This document shows positions 43,973 through 53,100 of a stretch of 64,000 nucleotides of DNA, piece by piece (the stretch's first letter is position 1; the number at the start of each line of letters is the position of its first letter). Source of the DNA: RCIO01 sp040880025 (GTDB lineage: Bacteria; Pseudomonadota; Alphaproteobacteria; Rhizobiales; Rhizobiaceae); the NCBI GenBank assembly GCA_040880025.1, contig JBBDJD010000020.1, positions 181,965-245,964 on the forward strand, written 5' to 3'. The notes under the pieces were generated by a model. That model did no database searches. It was given only the letters and a program-made list of their open reading frames with translations, and was not told the origin of the DNA. Position numbers and translations under genes: made by a program.

Positions 43973-44436
43973 TCCGTTTCCCCCGCCTGCACCGCCCCCG
44001 ATTGCCGCTGCTTGAGCTTCTTGAGCCGCTCGCGCACCTGCGCGGAATATTCGGCCCGTTGTTTCGGCTCCCAAATCTGGAAGAAGTGGCCGCGTCCGAC
44101 GAACGACACCTCGTTGGTGATGCCCGTGTGCTCGCGGATGAAATCCGTCATCGTGATGCGGCCATCCTGGTCGAGCTTCAGAAACGCCCCATCCCCGTAA
44201 TAGAGGAACGACATGTCGTCCGCCGTCTGCAGGAACGGATCCTCCTCCGCGATGCGCTTTTCGAACGCATCCAGCAGGTCCGGCCCGCCGACATCCATGG
44301 AAGCCGTATCGAGAGAGCGGAGAACGTAGAGTTCCGCGTAGCCGCGCGCCTGAACGATCGAGCGGAAGCCGGCCGGAACCGAGACGCGGCCCTTCGCGTC
44401 GATCCTGTTCGTTGCACTCGACAGAAACCGGTCCAT
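43969..44436 (-). CDS. mraZ: Transcriptional regulator/division protein MraZ
   Basis: A 155-residue protein with two AbrB-like swapped-hairpin repeats: residues about 4-50 (FLSSATNRIDAKGRVSVPAG) and 80-130 (FLKLDQDGRITMTDFIREHT), both carrying the D-x-x-GR core. MraZ represses its own dcw promoter by binding TGGGN repeats. It is the first gene of the cluster here and is followed by a Lys/Arg/Gln tail (ERLKKLKQRQ). Its upstream region holds a candidate operator. Confidence 0.95.
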   Translation of the reverse strand: MDRFLSSATNRIDAKGRVSVPAGFRSIVQARGYAELYVLRSLDTASMDVGGPDLLDAFEKRIAEEDPFLQTADDMSFLYYGDGAFLKLDQDGRITMTDFIREHTGITNEVSFVGRGHFFQIWEPKQRAEYSAQVRERLKKLKQRQSGAVQAGETE

Positions 44437-44609
44437 GGCTGATCTTGGCGCAGTGGTTCGCCGTTCCCCTCGTCATGTCCTCGCCCGCGTCCCCGCGGCG
44501 AACCATCCGGCCCCATCGGGACATGTATCGGCCGCTCCGACAGCGGCTTTCGCCGCCGGATGGAAACCGAATCCACCGGATATTGGATCGTCGCTCTGAC
44601 TGAGTTTTA

Positions 44610-44642
44610 GGGATACCATGGGCTGATATGGGCGTCAACGGG
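44610..44642 (+). promoter_or_regulatory. Candidate MraZ operator: four GGG repeats at 10-bp period
   Basis: On the + strand AGGG, TGGG, TGGG and CGGG have their GGG at 44610, 44620, 44630 and 44640, exactly 10 bp apart; known MraZ boxes are TGGGN repeats separated by 5 bp. The array is about 175-205 bp upstream of mraZ and lies on the strand opposite to the gene, unlike the E. coli arrangement, so the match is suggestive. The rest of the 393-bp gap (44437-44829) holds the mraZ leader, a CCCGTTAACCCTAACA-like AT-rich patch at 44699-44723 and the leader of the next gene. Confidence 0.55.
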
Positions 44643-44829
44643 ACACAGCCCCACAAACCGGCCCGCAACGGGCCTTGAGAACCGAGACGCTGTTTATGTC
44701 CCGTTAACCCTAACAAACCGTTAGCGGGACCTGCCCCGCTGGCCGTATGAGCCATCGCCTCAGGCACTTGTGGCGCGTCGCGGCGCTGGCTAGCGTCAGC
44801 CCAGATAATGCCAGATCCGGGAGAGCCCA

Positions 44830-45942
44830 TTGTCCGACGATATCGCGCACCGCGCCGCGCAACTGCTGCATTTGAGGCGGGCGGGCCTTGCAAAGGGCGA
44901 CCCGGTCTCGCTGCCTCTCGACATGACCTCGGTCTACCACCTGCCGGGCGATCCGGCTGGATACCGTCAGTATGGGCGCTTCGACAACGCAACCTGGGAA
45001 GCCGCGGAACACCTGCTCGGCCATCTGGAAGACGCGCGCTGCGTGGCGTTTCCATCGGGAATGGCGGCAATCACCGCTGCCCTGCTCGCCTTTCTGAAAA
45101 GCGGCGACCGTGTTCTCCTTCCCTCCGACGGCTATTACACGCCGCGTGTCCTTGCCGACCGGTTCCTGCACAATCTCGGCATCGGTTTCGACCTGCGGCC
45201 GACAGCTTCTTTTCTAGATGGCGGATTTGACGGCTACCGCATCGTCTTCGTGGAAACGCCGTCCAATCCCGGCCTCGACATCTGCGATATCGCCGCCGTT
45301 TCGCAAGCCGCCAAGGCTGCCGGCGCGATCGTGGTGGCAGACAACACCACCATGACGCCATACGGTCAGCGCCCGCTCGACCTGGGCGCGGATATTGTCG
45401 TCGCGGCCGACACCAAGGCTCCCAACGGCCATTCGGATGTGCTGTTCGGACATGTCACGACGCGTGATGAGGCCACGCACGCGGCGATCGCGGAATGGCG
45501 CAAGCTGTCCGGCTCCATCCCCGGCCCTTTCGAGGCCTGGCAGGTCCATCGCGGTCTCGAGACGCTGGAATTGCGGTTTTCGCGCATGTGCGACAACGCA
45601 GAAATGCTGGCGCCGCGCCTGCGCCAGCACAGCGCCGTCAGCGCCCTTCGCTATCCCGGCCTTACCGATGATCCCTCGCACAATCTGGCGCGCATGCAGA
45701 TGGACCGTTTCGGCTTCCTGATCGGGCTGACATTGAAGGACGCTGAAGCCGCCGAGACTTTCATCAACGGCTGCCAGCTCATTCAGCCGGCCACGTCCTT
45801 CGGCGGGCTTCACACATCCGCGGAACGCCGTGCCCGCTGGGGCGACGATGTTGCTCCGGGCTTCGTACGGCTTTCCGTCGGCTGCGAACCGCCCGAGCCT
45901 CTGTGGCAGGCGATCGAGCAATCGCTCGACGCCGTGATCTGA
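44830..45942 (+). CDS. Trans-sulfuration-type PLP enzyme (cystathionine gamma-lyase/synthase family)
   Basis: A 370-residue Cys/Met-metabolism PLP enzyme starting at TTG after GGGAGAG. PLP features: YGRFDNATWEAAEHLLGHLE, FPSGMAAITAALLAFL (phosphate binding), VETPSNPGLDICDI, VADNTTMTPYGQRPLDLGAD (Asp171) and the Schiff-base Lys196 in ADTKAPNGHSD, where most family members read S-x-T-K-Y. That alteration and the short loop at the C-terminus leave the reaction (lyase or synthase) open. It is divergent from mraZ and runs towards rnpB on the opposite strand, 16 bp apart. Confidence 0.88.
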   Translation: MSDDIAHRAAQLLHLRRAGLAKGDPVSLPLDMTSVYHLPGDPAGYRQYGRFDNATWEAAEHLLGHLEDARCVAFPSGMAAITAALLAFLKSGDRVLLPSDGYYTPRVLADRFLHNLGIGFDLRPTASFLDGGFDGYRIVFVETPSNPGLDICDIAAVSQAAKAAGAIVVADNTTMTPYGQRPLDLGADIVVAADTKAPNGHSDVLFGHVTTRDEATHAAIAEWRKLSGSIPGPFEAWQVHRGLETLELRFSRMCDNAEMLAPRLRQHSAVSALRYPGLTDDPSHNLARMQMDRFGFLIGLTLKDAEAAETFINGCQLIQPATSFGGLHTSAERRARWGDDVAPGFVRLSVGCEPPEPLWQAIEQSLDAVI

Positions 45943-45958
45943 TGCAAGCGGAAAAAGT

Positions 45959-46401
45959 GCCAGCCGGCCTGTAAGCCGGGTTCTGTATGGCCCCGCCCGC
46001 CTTGCGGCAAACGGAACGTGGCGGCCATTCATCTGGGACGGATGTTGCCACCCGCCTCCTGCAACCAACCCGGACGGCTCGGCCGGAAATGCCTGAAGGT
46101 CGCCCTTCGCGCCGCCCCTATTCGGTCTTGCTCCCGGTGGGGTTTGCCATGCCGCGAACGTTGCCGTCCGCGCGGTGGGCTCTTACCCCACCCTTTCACC
46201 CTTACCCCGCCGGCAAATCGGTCGTTGGCCGCGGTCCGCTGACGCCGTTGGACCGATTTGCAGGCGGGGCGGTTTCCTTTCTGTGGCACTTTCCCTGAGG
46301 TTGCCCTCGCCGGATCTTGTCCGGCACCGTCTTTCCGTGGAGCCCGGACTTTCCTCCCCGCCATCCTTGCGAATGACGGAGCGGCCGCCCGGCCGACTGG
46401 C
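45959..46401 (-). ncRNA. rnpB: RNase P RNA (bacterial type A)
   Basis: Read on the minus strand, the 5' end GCCAGTCGGCC (46401-46391) pairs with the 3' end GGCCGGCTGGC (45969-45959) as an 11-bp P1 helix with one G-U pair. Conserved boxes are in order: GAGGAAAGTCCGGGCTCCAC, AGAAAGGAAACCGCC, GGGTAAGAGCCCACCGCG, GGGAGCAAGACCGAATAGGG, and ACAGAACCCGGCTTA near the end. The length of about 443 nt fits rhizobial rnpB. A T-run (ACTTTTTC) follows directly. It is the catalytic RNA that matures tRNA 5' ends. Confidence 0.97.
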
Positions 46402-46407
46402 AATCCG

Positions 46408-46436
46408 TATAAAGGGATTTATGCGCCCAAACGCAA
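46408..46436 (-). promoter_or_regulatory. Promoter of rnpB
   Basis: On the minus strand TTGCGT (46436-46431) is followed after 17 bp by TTTATA (46413-46408), and the P1 helix begins 7 nt further on at 46401. The spacing is ideal for a housekeeping sigma factor. Confidence 0.75.
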
Positions 46437-46462
46437 TGGCGGGAGCACGCAAACGAACGATC

Positions 46463-47086
46463 TCAGCTGACGCCGAGGCGCTTCTCGACCTTCCGGCAGT
46501 AGGCAGCCGAGATCGGGTTCATCCGCTTGGCGCCATGGCCGGCATTATATTTCAGGATCGTGCCGCAGATCGTCCCGTCGCCGCGCTTGCGCGCGCCGCC
46601 GAGATATTTCATCCCGTATTTGATGTTGGTTTCCGGATGAAACAGATCCTTGATCGAACCGCGATAACCCATCAGGTCCGCGGTTGCGGGCATGATCTGC
46701 ATCAGGCCCACCTCGCCGGCCGCGCCGCGCACATTGGTGCGATAGGTGCTCTCGGCCCAGACGATTGCATGCGCCAGTTCGAGCGGCACACCGTTGGCGC
46801 GGGCGTGACGGCCGATGATCTCGCCAATGTTCACCGCACGCGGATTGCGTTTCAGGTTTTCTTCGGCAATGGCGTCTCGCGCCCTCGCATCGATCGAGCC
46901 CGTGGAGATCGGATCAAGACGGTTGCCCTCACCGTCGAAGCAGCCGAGCAGCCGGCATTCGACTTTGTTATCGGCGGTGGCGGCATGCGCGCTGAGCAGG
47001 GCCTGCTGGCCCATCTGACTCGACGCGACAATAAACAGCATCATGGACGCGACGAAAATCGCCGGCCGGAGGTAGGTCATGAACAT
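46463..47086 (-). CDS. Secreted lytic transglycosylase (SLT domain), copy 1
   Basis: A 207-residue protein with a signal peptide (LRPAIFVASMMLFIVASSQ). A short region with CRLLGCFDGEGNRLDP precedes the goose-type lysozyme/SLT domain: ANGVPLELAHAIVWAESTY (catalytic Glu in WAES), RGAAGEVGLMQIMPATADLMG (the GLMQ(I)xPxTA motif), NIKYGMKYL and ILKYNAGHGAKRMNP. Such enzymes cut the MurNAc-GlcNAc bond in peptidoglycan. It shares this architecture with the gene 308 bp upstream, pointing to a tandem duplication. rnpB lies directly downstream. Confidence 0.92.
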   Translation of the reverse strand: MFMTYLRPAIFVASMMLFIVASSQMGQQALLSAHAATADNKVECRLLGCFDGEGNRLDPISTGSIDARARDAIAEENLKRNPRAVNIGEIIGRHARANGVPLELAHAIVWAESTYRTNVRGAAGEVGLMQIMPATADLMGYRGSIKDLFHPETNIKYGMKYLGGARKRGDGTICGTILKYNAGHGAKRMNPISAAYCRKVEKRLGVS

Positions 47087-47394
47087 GGTCGTTCGAAATC
47101 ACTTTCGGAACCGGCAGAGCTTTTCTTCAGCCTGCCGCGTACGGGTCAACGAATTGCTAAGGAGGCACTCGCGTCTTGGGAGACGCGGCGAACTACACCG
47201 CCAATCCAGGCACAAGAAGGGCTGGATTGAACACAATTTGTATCAAATTGTATCGAAATGTAACAGTCGCACGCATTCGGGTGGCCCGGCTGGAATTTCC
47301 CGAATGCTGACTTCAAGGGGCGTGCGCGGCCGGACGGCGCCCGTTTGAAGGGCGTACGCAAGAACACAATGCCGGCCGCGCGGCTGGAGTCTTC
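47087..47394. other. Intergenic region between the two transglycosylase genes
   Basis: No gene is supported in these 308 bp. It carries the leader of the first transglycosylase, a short AT-rich patch with repeated TGTATC-like words (47235-47262: ttgtatcaaattgtatcg) that could be a promoter or operator, and the 3' trailer of the second copy. Confidence 0.4.
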
Positions 47395-48006
47395 CTAGCT
47401 GGTTCCGAGTTGTCTCTTCACCTTGCTGCAATAGGCGGAGGAAATGCGGTTCATGCGCTTGGCGCCGTGGCCGGCATTGTATTTCAACACCGTACCGCAG
47501 ACCGATCCGCCGCCGAGCTTCTGCGCCAGGCCGAGATACTTCATCCCGTATTTGATGTTGGTCTCGGGATCGTAGAGGCCCTTGATCGATCCGCCGTAAC
47601 CCATCGCCCGAGCGGTGGCGGGTTTGATCTGCATCAGCCCGACTTCACCCGCACGCCCACGCGCATTCGCGCGGAAATTGCTCTCTATGCGGACTATCGC
47701 CCGCGCCAGATTGACCGGCACGCCGTTGGCTGTGGCGTGCTTCATGATGATTGTCCCATAGCGCTGGTTCGCCGCCGCCTTGCCTGGCTTGGCAGCCTTC
47801 TCCGCCTTCGACGCAGTCGCGCCCGTGGTTTCGCGATCCACCGGATTGCCCTTCTCGTCATAACAGCCGAGCAGGTAGCACCGAACCCCTTCCGCCTTCT
47901 CTGTGCCGGCGACGGCGTTCTGTCCTGCCGCCCCTTCCGATGCGTTTGCGGCAAAGCTCGTCAGGCCGGCGGCAAGCACCGCCGTCGCAAATGTCAGTTT
48001 GTTCAT
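47395..48006 (-). CDS. Secreted lytic transglycosylase (SLT domain), copy 2
   Basis: A 203-residue protein; ATG at 48006 gives the signal peptide MNKLTFATAVLAAGLTSFA. Like its neighbour it has a CYLLGCYDEKGNPVD segment, then the SLT domain: NGVPVNLARAIVRIESNF (catalytic Glu), RAGEVGLMQIKPATARAMGY, NIKYGMKYLGLAQKLGG and LKYNAGHGAKRMNRIS. The middle region carries a Lys/Ala-rich linker (KAEKAAKPGKAAANQR). Both copies end with a conserved Y-C-x-K-V. Roles in cell-wall remodelling or secretion-channel insertion are inferred from the family. Confidence 0.92.
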   Translation of the reverse strand: MNKLTFATAVLAAGLTSFAANASEGAAGQNAVAGTEKAEGVRCYLLGCYDEKGNPVDRETTGATASKAEKAAKPGKAAANQRYGTIIMKHATANGVPVNLARAIVRIESNFRANARGRAGEVGLMQIKPATARAMGYGGSIKGLYDPETNIKYGMKYLGLAQKLGGGSVCGTVLKYNAGHGAKRMNRISSAYCSKVKRQLGTS

Positions 48007-48217
48007 GATTGTCTTTGTTTTCGCTGGATTGGCCTCTGGGAGCGAGGCGATTGAACGGAACCGGATGTCCGCCGCGGCGGTGTCCGGAAACGGAAGTGCG
48101 CTCCTTGTCGGGCGAATTGGCGCCAAAAAGGGCACTTCCAGTCAATTTTCGTGACGAAATATTACGCGGGCGCTCGAAACGGCGCGGCTTCCGCTGCAAT
48201 GAAACGGATCGGAACAG

Positions 48218-48973
48218 TCAGCCTGGCAATGCCGCGAGCAGGTTCTGGAGAGTGTCGATTGTCGAGCGGTCCGCAGCGCCATCGACGCGCCCCGGCCTGA
48301 AATGGCGCTGGAACGCCTCCACGACGATCCGCGTACGATCGTCATATCGGCCGGCGACTTCTATCCCGTACCCATAGGATAAAAGCCCGAATTGCAGTGA
48401 CTTGACGGCATCGCCTGAATCATTTTCGCAAAGCCCGGCATCGGCTCCGGCCGGTTCCGGCGAAACCCAGTGCCCGATGCCCGCATTGGCAAGCGCTGCC
48501 CAAGGGAACTTCTCGCCGGGATCGATCTTGCGTCCAGGTGCGATATCGGAATGGGCGAGAACACGTTCGGGCCGGATTGCGTGCCGCGCTACAATGCCGC
48601 GGCACAGTTCAATCACCGCTTCGACCTGCGCCGGCAGGAAATCGGGGTACCCCAATTCGTGGCCCGGATTGACGATCTCGATTCCGACCGAGCGCGAGTT
48701 CATGTCGGTCACGCCGGCCCATATGCTTTGCCCTGCGTGCCAGGCGCGCAAGCTCTCCGGCACCATCTGGACCACGCGACCATCCTCATGGACAAGATAG
48801 TGCGAGGAAACACGGCTTTGCGGATTGGACAGCCATGCAGCGGCGTCCTCACCGCTTTCCATGCCGGTATAGTGCAGGATGATCGCATCCACATGAGCCC
48901 CGCCGCGCCGTTCGCCATGGTTCGGCGATACGCGTAGCTCGGCGCCCGCATGATCGGGAGCGAAGCCGCTCAT
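48218..48973 (-). CDS. N-acetylmuramoyl-L-alanine amidase (Amidase_2 with PG-binding domain)
   Basis: A 251-residue AmiD/AmpD-type zinc amidase. Zinc ligands are visible in VDAIILHYTGMESGEDA (His), SSHYLVHEDGRVVQMVPE and VLAHSDIAPGRKIDPGEKFPW (His and Asp). A C-terminal peptidoglycan-binding helix bundle (GDAVKSLQFGLLSYGYGIEV, DDRTRIVVEAFQRHFRP) follows. No clear signal peptide is seen, which fits a cytoplasmic or anomalous secreted recycling amidase. Its ATG overlaps the stop of the J-domain gene by 4 nt. Confidence 0.92.
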   Translation of the reverse strand: MSGFAPDHAGAELRVSPNHGERRGGAHVDAIILHYTGMESGEDAAAWLSNPQSRVSSHYLVHEDGRVVQMVPESLRAWHAGQSIWAGVTDMNSRSVGIEIVNPGHELGYPDFLPAQVEAVIELCRGIVARHAIRPERVLAHSDIAPGRKIDPGEKFPWAALANAGIGHWVSPEPAGADAGLCENDSGDAVKSLQFGLLSYGYGIEVAGRYDDRTRIVVEAFQRHFRPGRVDGAADRSTIDTLQNLLAALPG

Positions 48974-49680
48974 GGAAACTGCCAGTCCGCCTGGATTGCC
49001 GCATAGGCGGCGTTGATCGTGGCCATGCGGTCATTGGCGATGCGGATGAATTCGGCAGGGAATCCCCTCCCCATCAGCCGGTCGGGATGATTGTCGGCGA
49101 CAAGCCGCCGGTAACGGCTGGTCACCACCTCGCGTGTCGAATCCCGCGGCACGCCAAGCACGAGGAAGGGATCGCCTTCGCCGCCGATCGCATGGCGGGC
49201 CATGATTTGATCGAAATACACCTCGTCGATCTCGAAGATTTCGGCCACCCGCCTGAGGAAGCCGAGTTCCCTTTCGTGGATCAGCCCGTCCGCCTTTGCG
49301 ATATGAAAAAGCCCGTCCACAATGTCTTCGAGCATCATGCAGTTGCGCTCGCCCGAGCCGCACAGGCGCGCCATCTGGTCCGCGTAGGCTTCGAAGCCGG
49401 CCACGTCCTGCTGGGCGAGATTGTAGAGCCGCAAGACGTTTCGCTCTTCTTCCGGGGGCACATGGAAGATTTCACGAAACGCCCCCACCTCGGCCTGCGT
49501 GACAACGCCGTCGGCCTTGGCCATTTTCGCCGCAAGCGCGATAATCGCCACGGAAAAGGCGACCTGTCGGCGCAATTCGGGATCGGCAACGAAAACGCTT
49601 CGCAGCGTTTCGACGATTGCCGTCAGCGACGGTACGGTAACGCGCGAGGCGAGCGCGGCGAGATTCGTCCAGATAGACAT
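48970..49680 (-). CDS. DjlA-like J-domain protein with TerB-like domain
   Basis: A 236-residue protein. Residues 40-145 form a TerB-like helical domain (AFSVAIIALAAKMAKADGVV, EVGAFREIFHVP, LFHIAKADGLIHERELGFLR). Residues 172-236 are a J domain with the HPD tripeptide in VADNHPDRLMGRG and FLVLGVPRDSTREVV before it. Unlike E. coli DjlA it has no clear N-terminal membrane helix. J proteins stimulate DnaK. It is the first gene of an operon with the amidase. Confidence 0.9.
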   Translation of the reverse strand: MSIWTNLAALASRVTVPSLTAIVETLRSVFVADPELRRQVAFSVAIIALAAKMAKADGVVTQAEVGAFREIFHVPPEEERNVLRLYNLAQQDVAGFEAYADQMARLCGSGERNCMMLEDIVDGLFHIAKADGLIHERELGFLRRVAEIFEIDEVYFDQIMARHAIGGEGDPFLVLGVPRDSTREVVTSRYRRLVADNHPDRLMGRGFPAEFIRIANDRMATINAAYAAIQADWQFP

Positions 49681-49800
49681 GGGGCCTAAATAGAACCTAA
49701 CGCGCCGGCGCGCGAGGGGTTACGCGCCGGCGCGGAGGACAATCACCCCAGCATGACCGGAGGAAGCGTCTGGGAGAGCCTGCTCCTCCGGAGGACTGCG

Positions 49801-49983
49801 TTACTGGCTCGGGGTTTCGTCCACCTCTGCGGGCGGCGCAGCCATCGGATCGTCCTGCTGCAACTGCTGCTCTTCCATCGACGGTTCATCGATGCTCCGG
49901 GTTTGCGTATCGTCGGTGTCGCTGCAGGCGGCGAGCGCCAGAAACGCCAGCGAAGACGCTGATGCGATAAGAACCTTCTTCAT
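49801..49983 (-). CDS. Small lipoprotein of unknown function
   Basis: A 60-residue precursor: MKKVLIASASSLAFLALAAC with the lipidated Cys20, followed by an acidic, Gln/Pro-rich tail (DDTQTRSIDEPSMEE, PPAEVDETPSQ). The mature part is probably disordered and attached to the membrane. GGAGAGA precedes the ATG. The 120 bp downstream carry two copies of the palindromic word CGCGCCGGCGCG, near 49702 and 49722. Divergent from the oxoprolinase gene. Confidence 0.75.
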   Translation of the reverse strand: MKKVLIASASSLAFLALAACSDTDDTQTRSIDEPSMEEQQLQQDDPMAAPPAEVDETPSQ

Positions 49984-50167
49984 CGTTTCTCTCCTTCTGC
50001 GAATTGACGAAGTGTCGGTTCGAAACGCGGCGGCCCACGGGCCGGTTTCGTAACAAACGGTTTCGGCTTATGACAAAACCGGAGAGTCGCCGGGCCAGCC
50101 GCGCCGTGATGTTGCCGCCGGGCCGCTTCATCCCTAACAGTGCGGCGAACCGAATGAGAGAGTGCGA

Positions 50168-53100
50168 ATGACGACCGCGAAGTGGGATTTCTGGATTGAC
50201 CGCGGCGGCACGTTCACCGATGTCATCGGCCGCGACCCCGATGGCGCTCTGCATGCCCGCAAGCTGCTTTCCGAAAACCCCGAGGCCTACAGGGACGCGG
50301 CTATCCAGGGCATCCGCGACCATCTGGGAATCGCTTCGGGCGATCCCGTCCCGCCCGGCGCCGTCGGCGAGGTCAAGATGGGCACGACAGTCGCCACCAA
50401 CGCGCTGCTGGAGCGCAAGGGCGACCGCGTTCTGCTCTTGATCACAAAAGGCTTCCGTGACGCGCTGAAGATCGCCTACCAGGCCCGCCCCGACATCTTC
50501 GCCAAGGAGATCATCCTCCCCGAACTGCTCTACGAGCGGGTCGTCGAGGTGGACGAGCGCGTGCGCGCCGACGGCACGGTCGAGCGCGAACTGGACCCCG
50601 CCTCCCTGTCTTCGCACCTGGAGGCGGCGCGCAGGGATGGCATCGACGCCGTCGCCGTCGTTTTCATGCATGCATGGAGCCATCCCGCCCACGAGCTTGC
50701 CGCGGAAGAAGCCTGCCAGGCGGCCGGGTTCGGCCAGATCTCGGTGAGCCACAAGGTCTCGCCGCTGGTCAAGCTGGTCGGCCGCGGCGACACCACCGTC
50801 GTCGATGCATACCTTTCGCCGATCCTTAGCCGATATGTTGAACGCGTAGCGGGCGAATTGGGCGCGGCGGAGACCTCGGCCGAAGGCCGCAAGCCCGACC
50901 GGGCGTCGGCCGGTCAGGCCGCCCATGCGGAGGCCAGCGACCCCGGACGTGAACCGGGGGAGCGCACGGCCGTGAGCCCAAGATTGATGTTCATGATGTC
51001 TTCGGGCGGGCTGACGGCAGCCGACCTGTTTCAGGGCAAGGACGCGATCCTGTCCGGCCCCGCCGGCGGCGTCGTCGGCATGGCCGAGACCGCGCGCATC
51101 GCCGGCTTCGACCACGTCATCGGCTTCGACATGGGCGGCACGTCCACCGACGTCACCCATTATGACGGCGATTACGAGCGCGCATTCGACACCGAGGTTG
51201 CCGGTGTGCGCATCCGCGCGCCGATGATGCGCATTCACACCGTGGCGGCCGGCGGCGGTTCGGTCCTGCATTATCAGGACGGGCGCTTTCAGGTCGGCCC
51301 GGATTCGGCCGGCGCCAATCCCGGCCCCGCCTGCTACCGGCGCGGCGGACCGCTGGCCGTGACCGACGCCAACGTCATGCTCGGCAAATTGCAGCCGGAT
51401 TTCTTCCCGGCCATCTTCGGCCCCGGCCAGGACCAGCCGATCGACGCCGGGGTGGTGAGAAAAAAGTTTGCCGAGCTTGCGCGGGGAACCGGCGAAGGCC
51501 GCGGCGCGGAGGAAGTGGCGGAAGGCTTCGTCACCATCGCCGTTGAGAACATGGCCAACGCCATCAAGAAGATATCCGTCCAGCGCGGCCATGACGTGAC
51601 CGGTTATCTCCTGAACTGCTTCGGCGGCGCGGGCGGCCAGCACGCCTGTCTGGTGGCCGACGCGCTCGGCATGGAATCGGTGCTGATCCACCCCTTCTCC
51701 GGCCTGCTCTCGGCCTACGGCATCGGGCTTTCCACCGTCTTCGCCTCGCGCCAGCAGGGGCTGATGGAGCCGCTGGCCGACCACACACTGCCGGCGATCG
51801 GCAAGGTGCGGGAGGCTCTCAGCGCCGAGATAGCCGCGGAACTCGCTGCGCAGGGCATAGCCGACACCGACATCGCATGGCGGCCGATGCTGCACATCCG
51901 CTATGGCGGCACCGACACCAGCCTGCCGGTCGATTTCCGCTCCGGCTCCCTGTCAAAGGCGAAGAAGGCATTCGAAGCGGCCCACAAGGCGCAATTCGGT
52001 TTCATCTACGATGACAAGGCAATGATCGTGGAGGCTGTCGCGGTCGAAGGCAGCGATGCCCGCTCGCATGGCCGCGACGAGGCCGACCACCGGCTGACGC
52101 AAGGCGAACCCGCGCCCGGAGAGACGCGCCGCTTCTTCGCCGAGGGCGCGTGGCGCGACGCCTCGGTCTATCGCCGCGAAAACCTGGCGCCCGGTCTGCG
52201 CCTATCCGGTCCCGCTCTGATCATCGAGCAGCATCAGACCATCGTGGTCGAACCCGGCTGGCAGGCCGAGATCACGGTCAAGGATCACGTGCTGCTGCGC
52301 CGGGTCGAAAGAAAGTCGCGGCAGGCAGCCCTCGGCACAGCGGCCGATCCGGTCATGCTCGAAGTCTTCAACAACCTGTTCATGTCGATCGCCGAGCAGA
52401 TGGGCGTGACGCTGCAAAACACCGCCTATTCGGTGAACATCAAGGAGCGGCTCGATTTTTCCTGCGCGGTATTCGACCGCGACGGCGCGCTGGTCGCCAA
52501 CGCCCCGCACATGCCGGTGCATCTGGGTTCCATGGACCGCTCCGTCGAGACGATCATCCGGCTGAACGAGGGCGACATCCATCCGGGCGACGTGTTTGCG
52601 CTCAACGCGCCCTACAATGGCGGCACCCACCTGCCCGACATCACCGTCGTCACGCCGGTCTTCAGCGACGATGAAAAGACTATCCTCTTCTGGTCCGCCT
52701 CGCGCGGCCATCACGCCGATGTCGGCGGCACCGCGCCTGGCTCCATGACTCCCCTCGCCACGACGGTGGATGAGGAAGGCGTGCTGTTCGACAATTTCCG
52801 CATCGTCGAACGCGGCCGCTTCCGCGAGGACGCGTTGCGCCGGCTCTTGACCGACCACCCCTACCCGGCCCGCAATCCGGACCAGAACATCGCCGATCTG
52901 AAGGCGCAGATCGCCGCCAACGAGAAGGGCGTGGCGGAATTGAGAAAGATGGTCGCCCAGTTCGGGCTCGACGTGGTCGAGGCCTATATGGGCCACGTCC
53001 AGGACAATGCGGCCGAAAGCGTGCGCCGCGTGCTGGAGCGGCTGCCCGACAGCTCCGAATACGAATATCCGACCGACACCGGCCAGGCGATCCGGGTGAA

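Noticed and set aside
43973..45070. Open minus-strand extension upstream of rsmH through and beyond mraZ
   Set aside because: It overlaps mraZ in another frame, is Arg/Gly/Pro rich and has no family features; the true rsmH start is at 43972.
49700..49735. Repeated CGCGCCGGCGCG word as a possible CRISPR or origin repeat
   Set aside because: Only two copies with no unique-spacer pattern; in GC-rich DNA this is an ordinary palindromic word or terminator part.
49886..51895. 669-codon minus-strand frame opposite the oxoprolinase gene
   Set aside because: Fully antisense to the conserved Hydantoinase A region; high-GC codon bias produces such frames.
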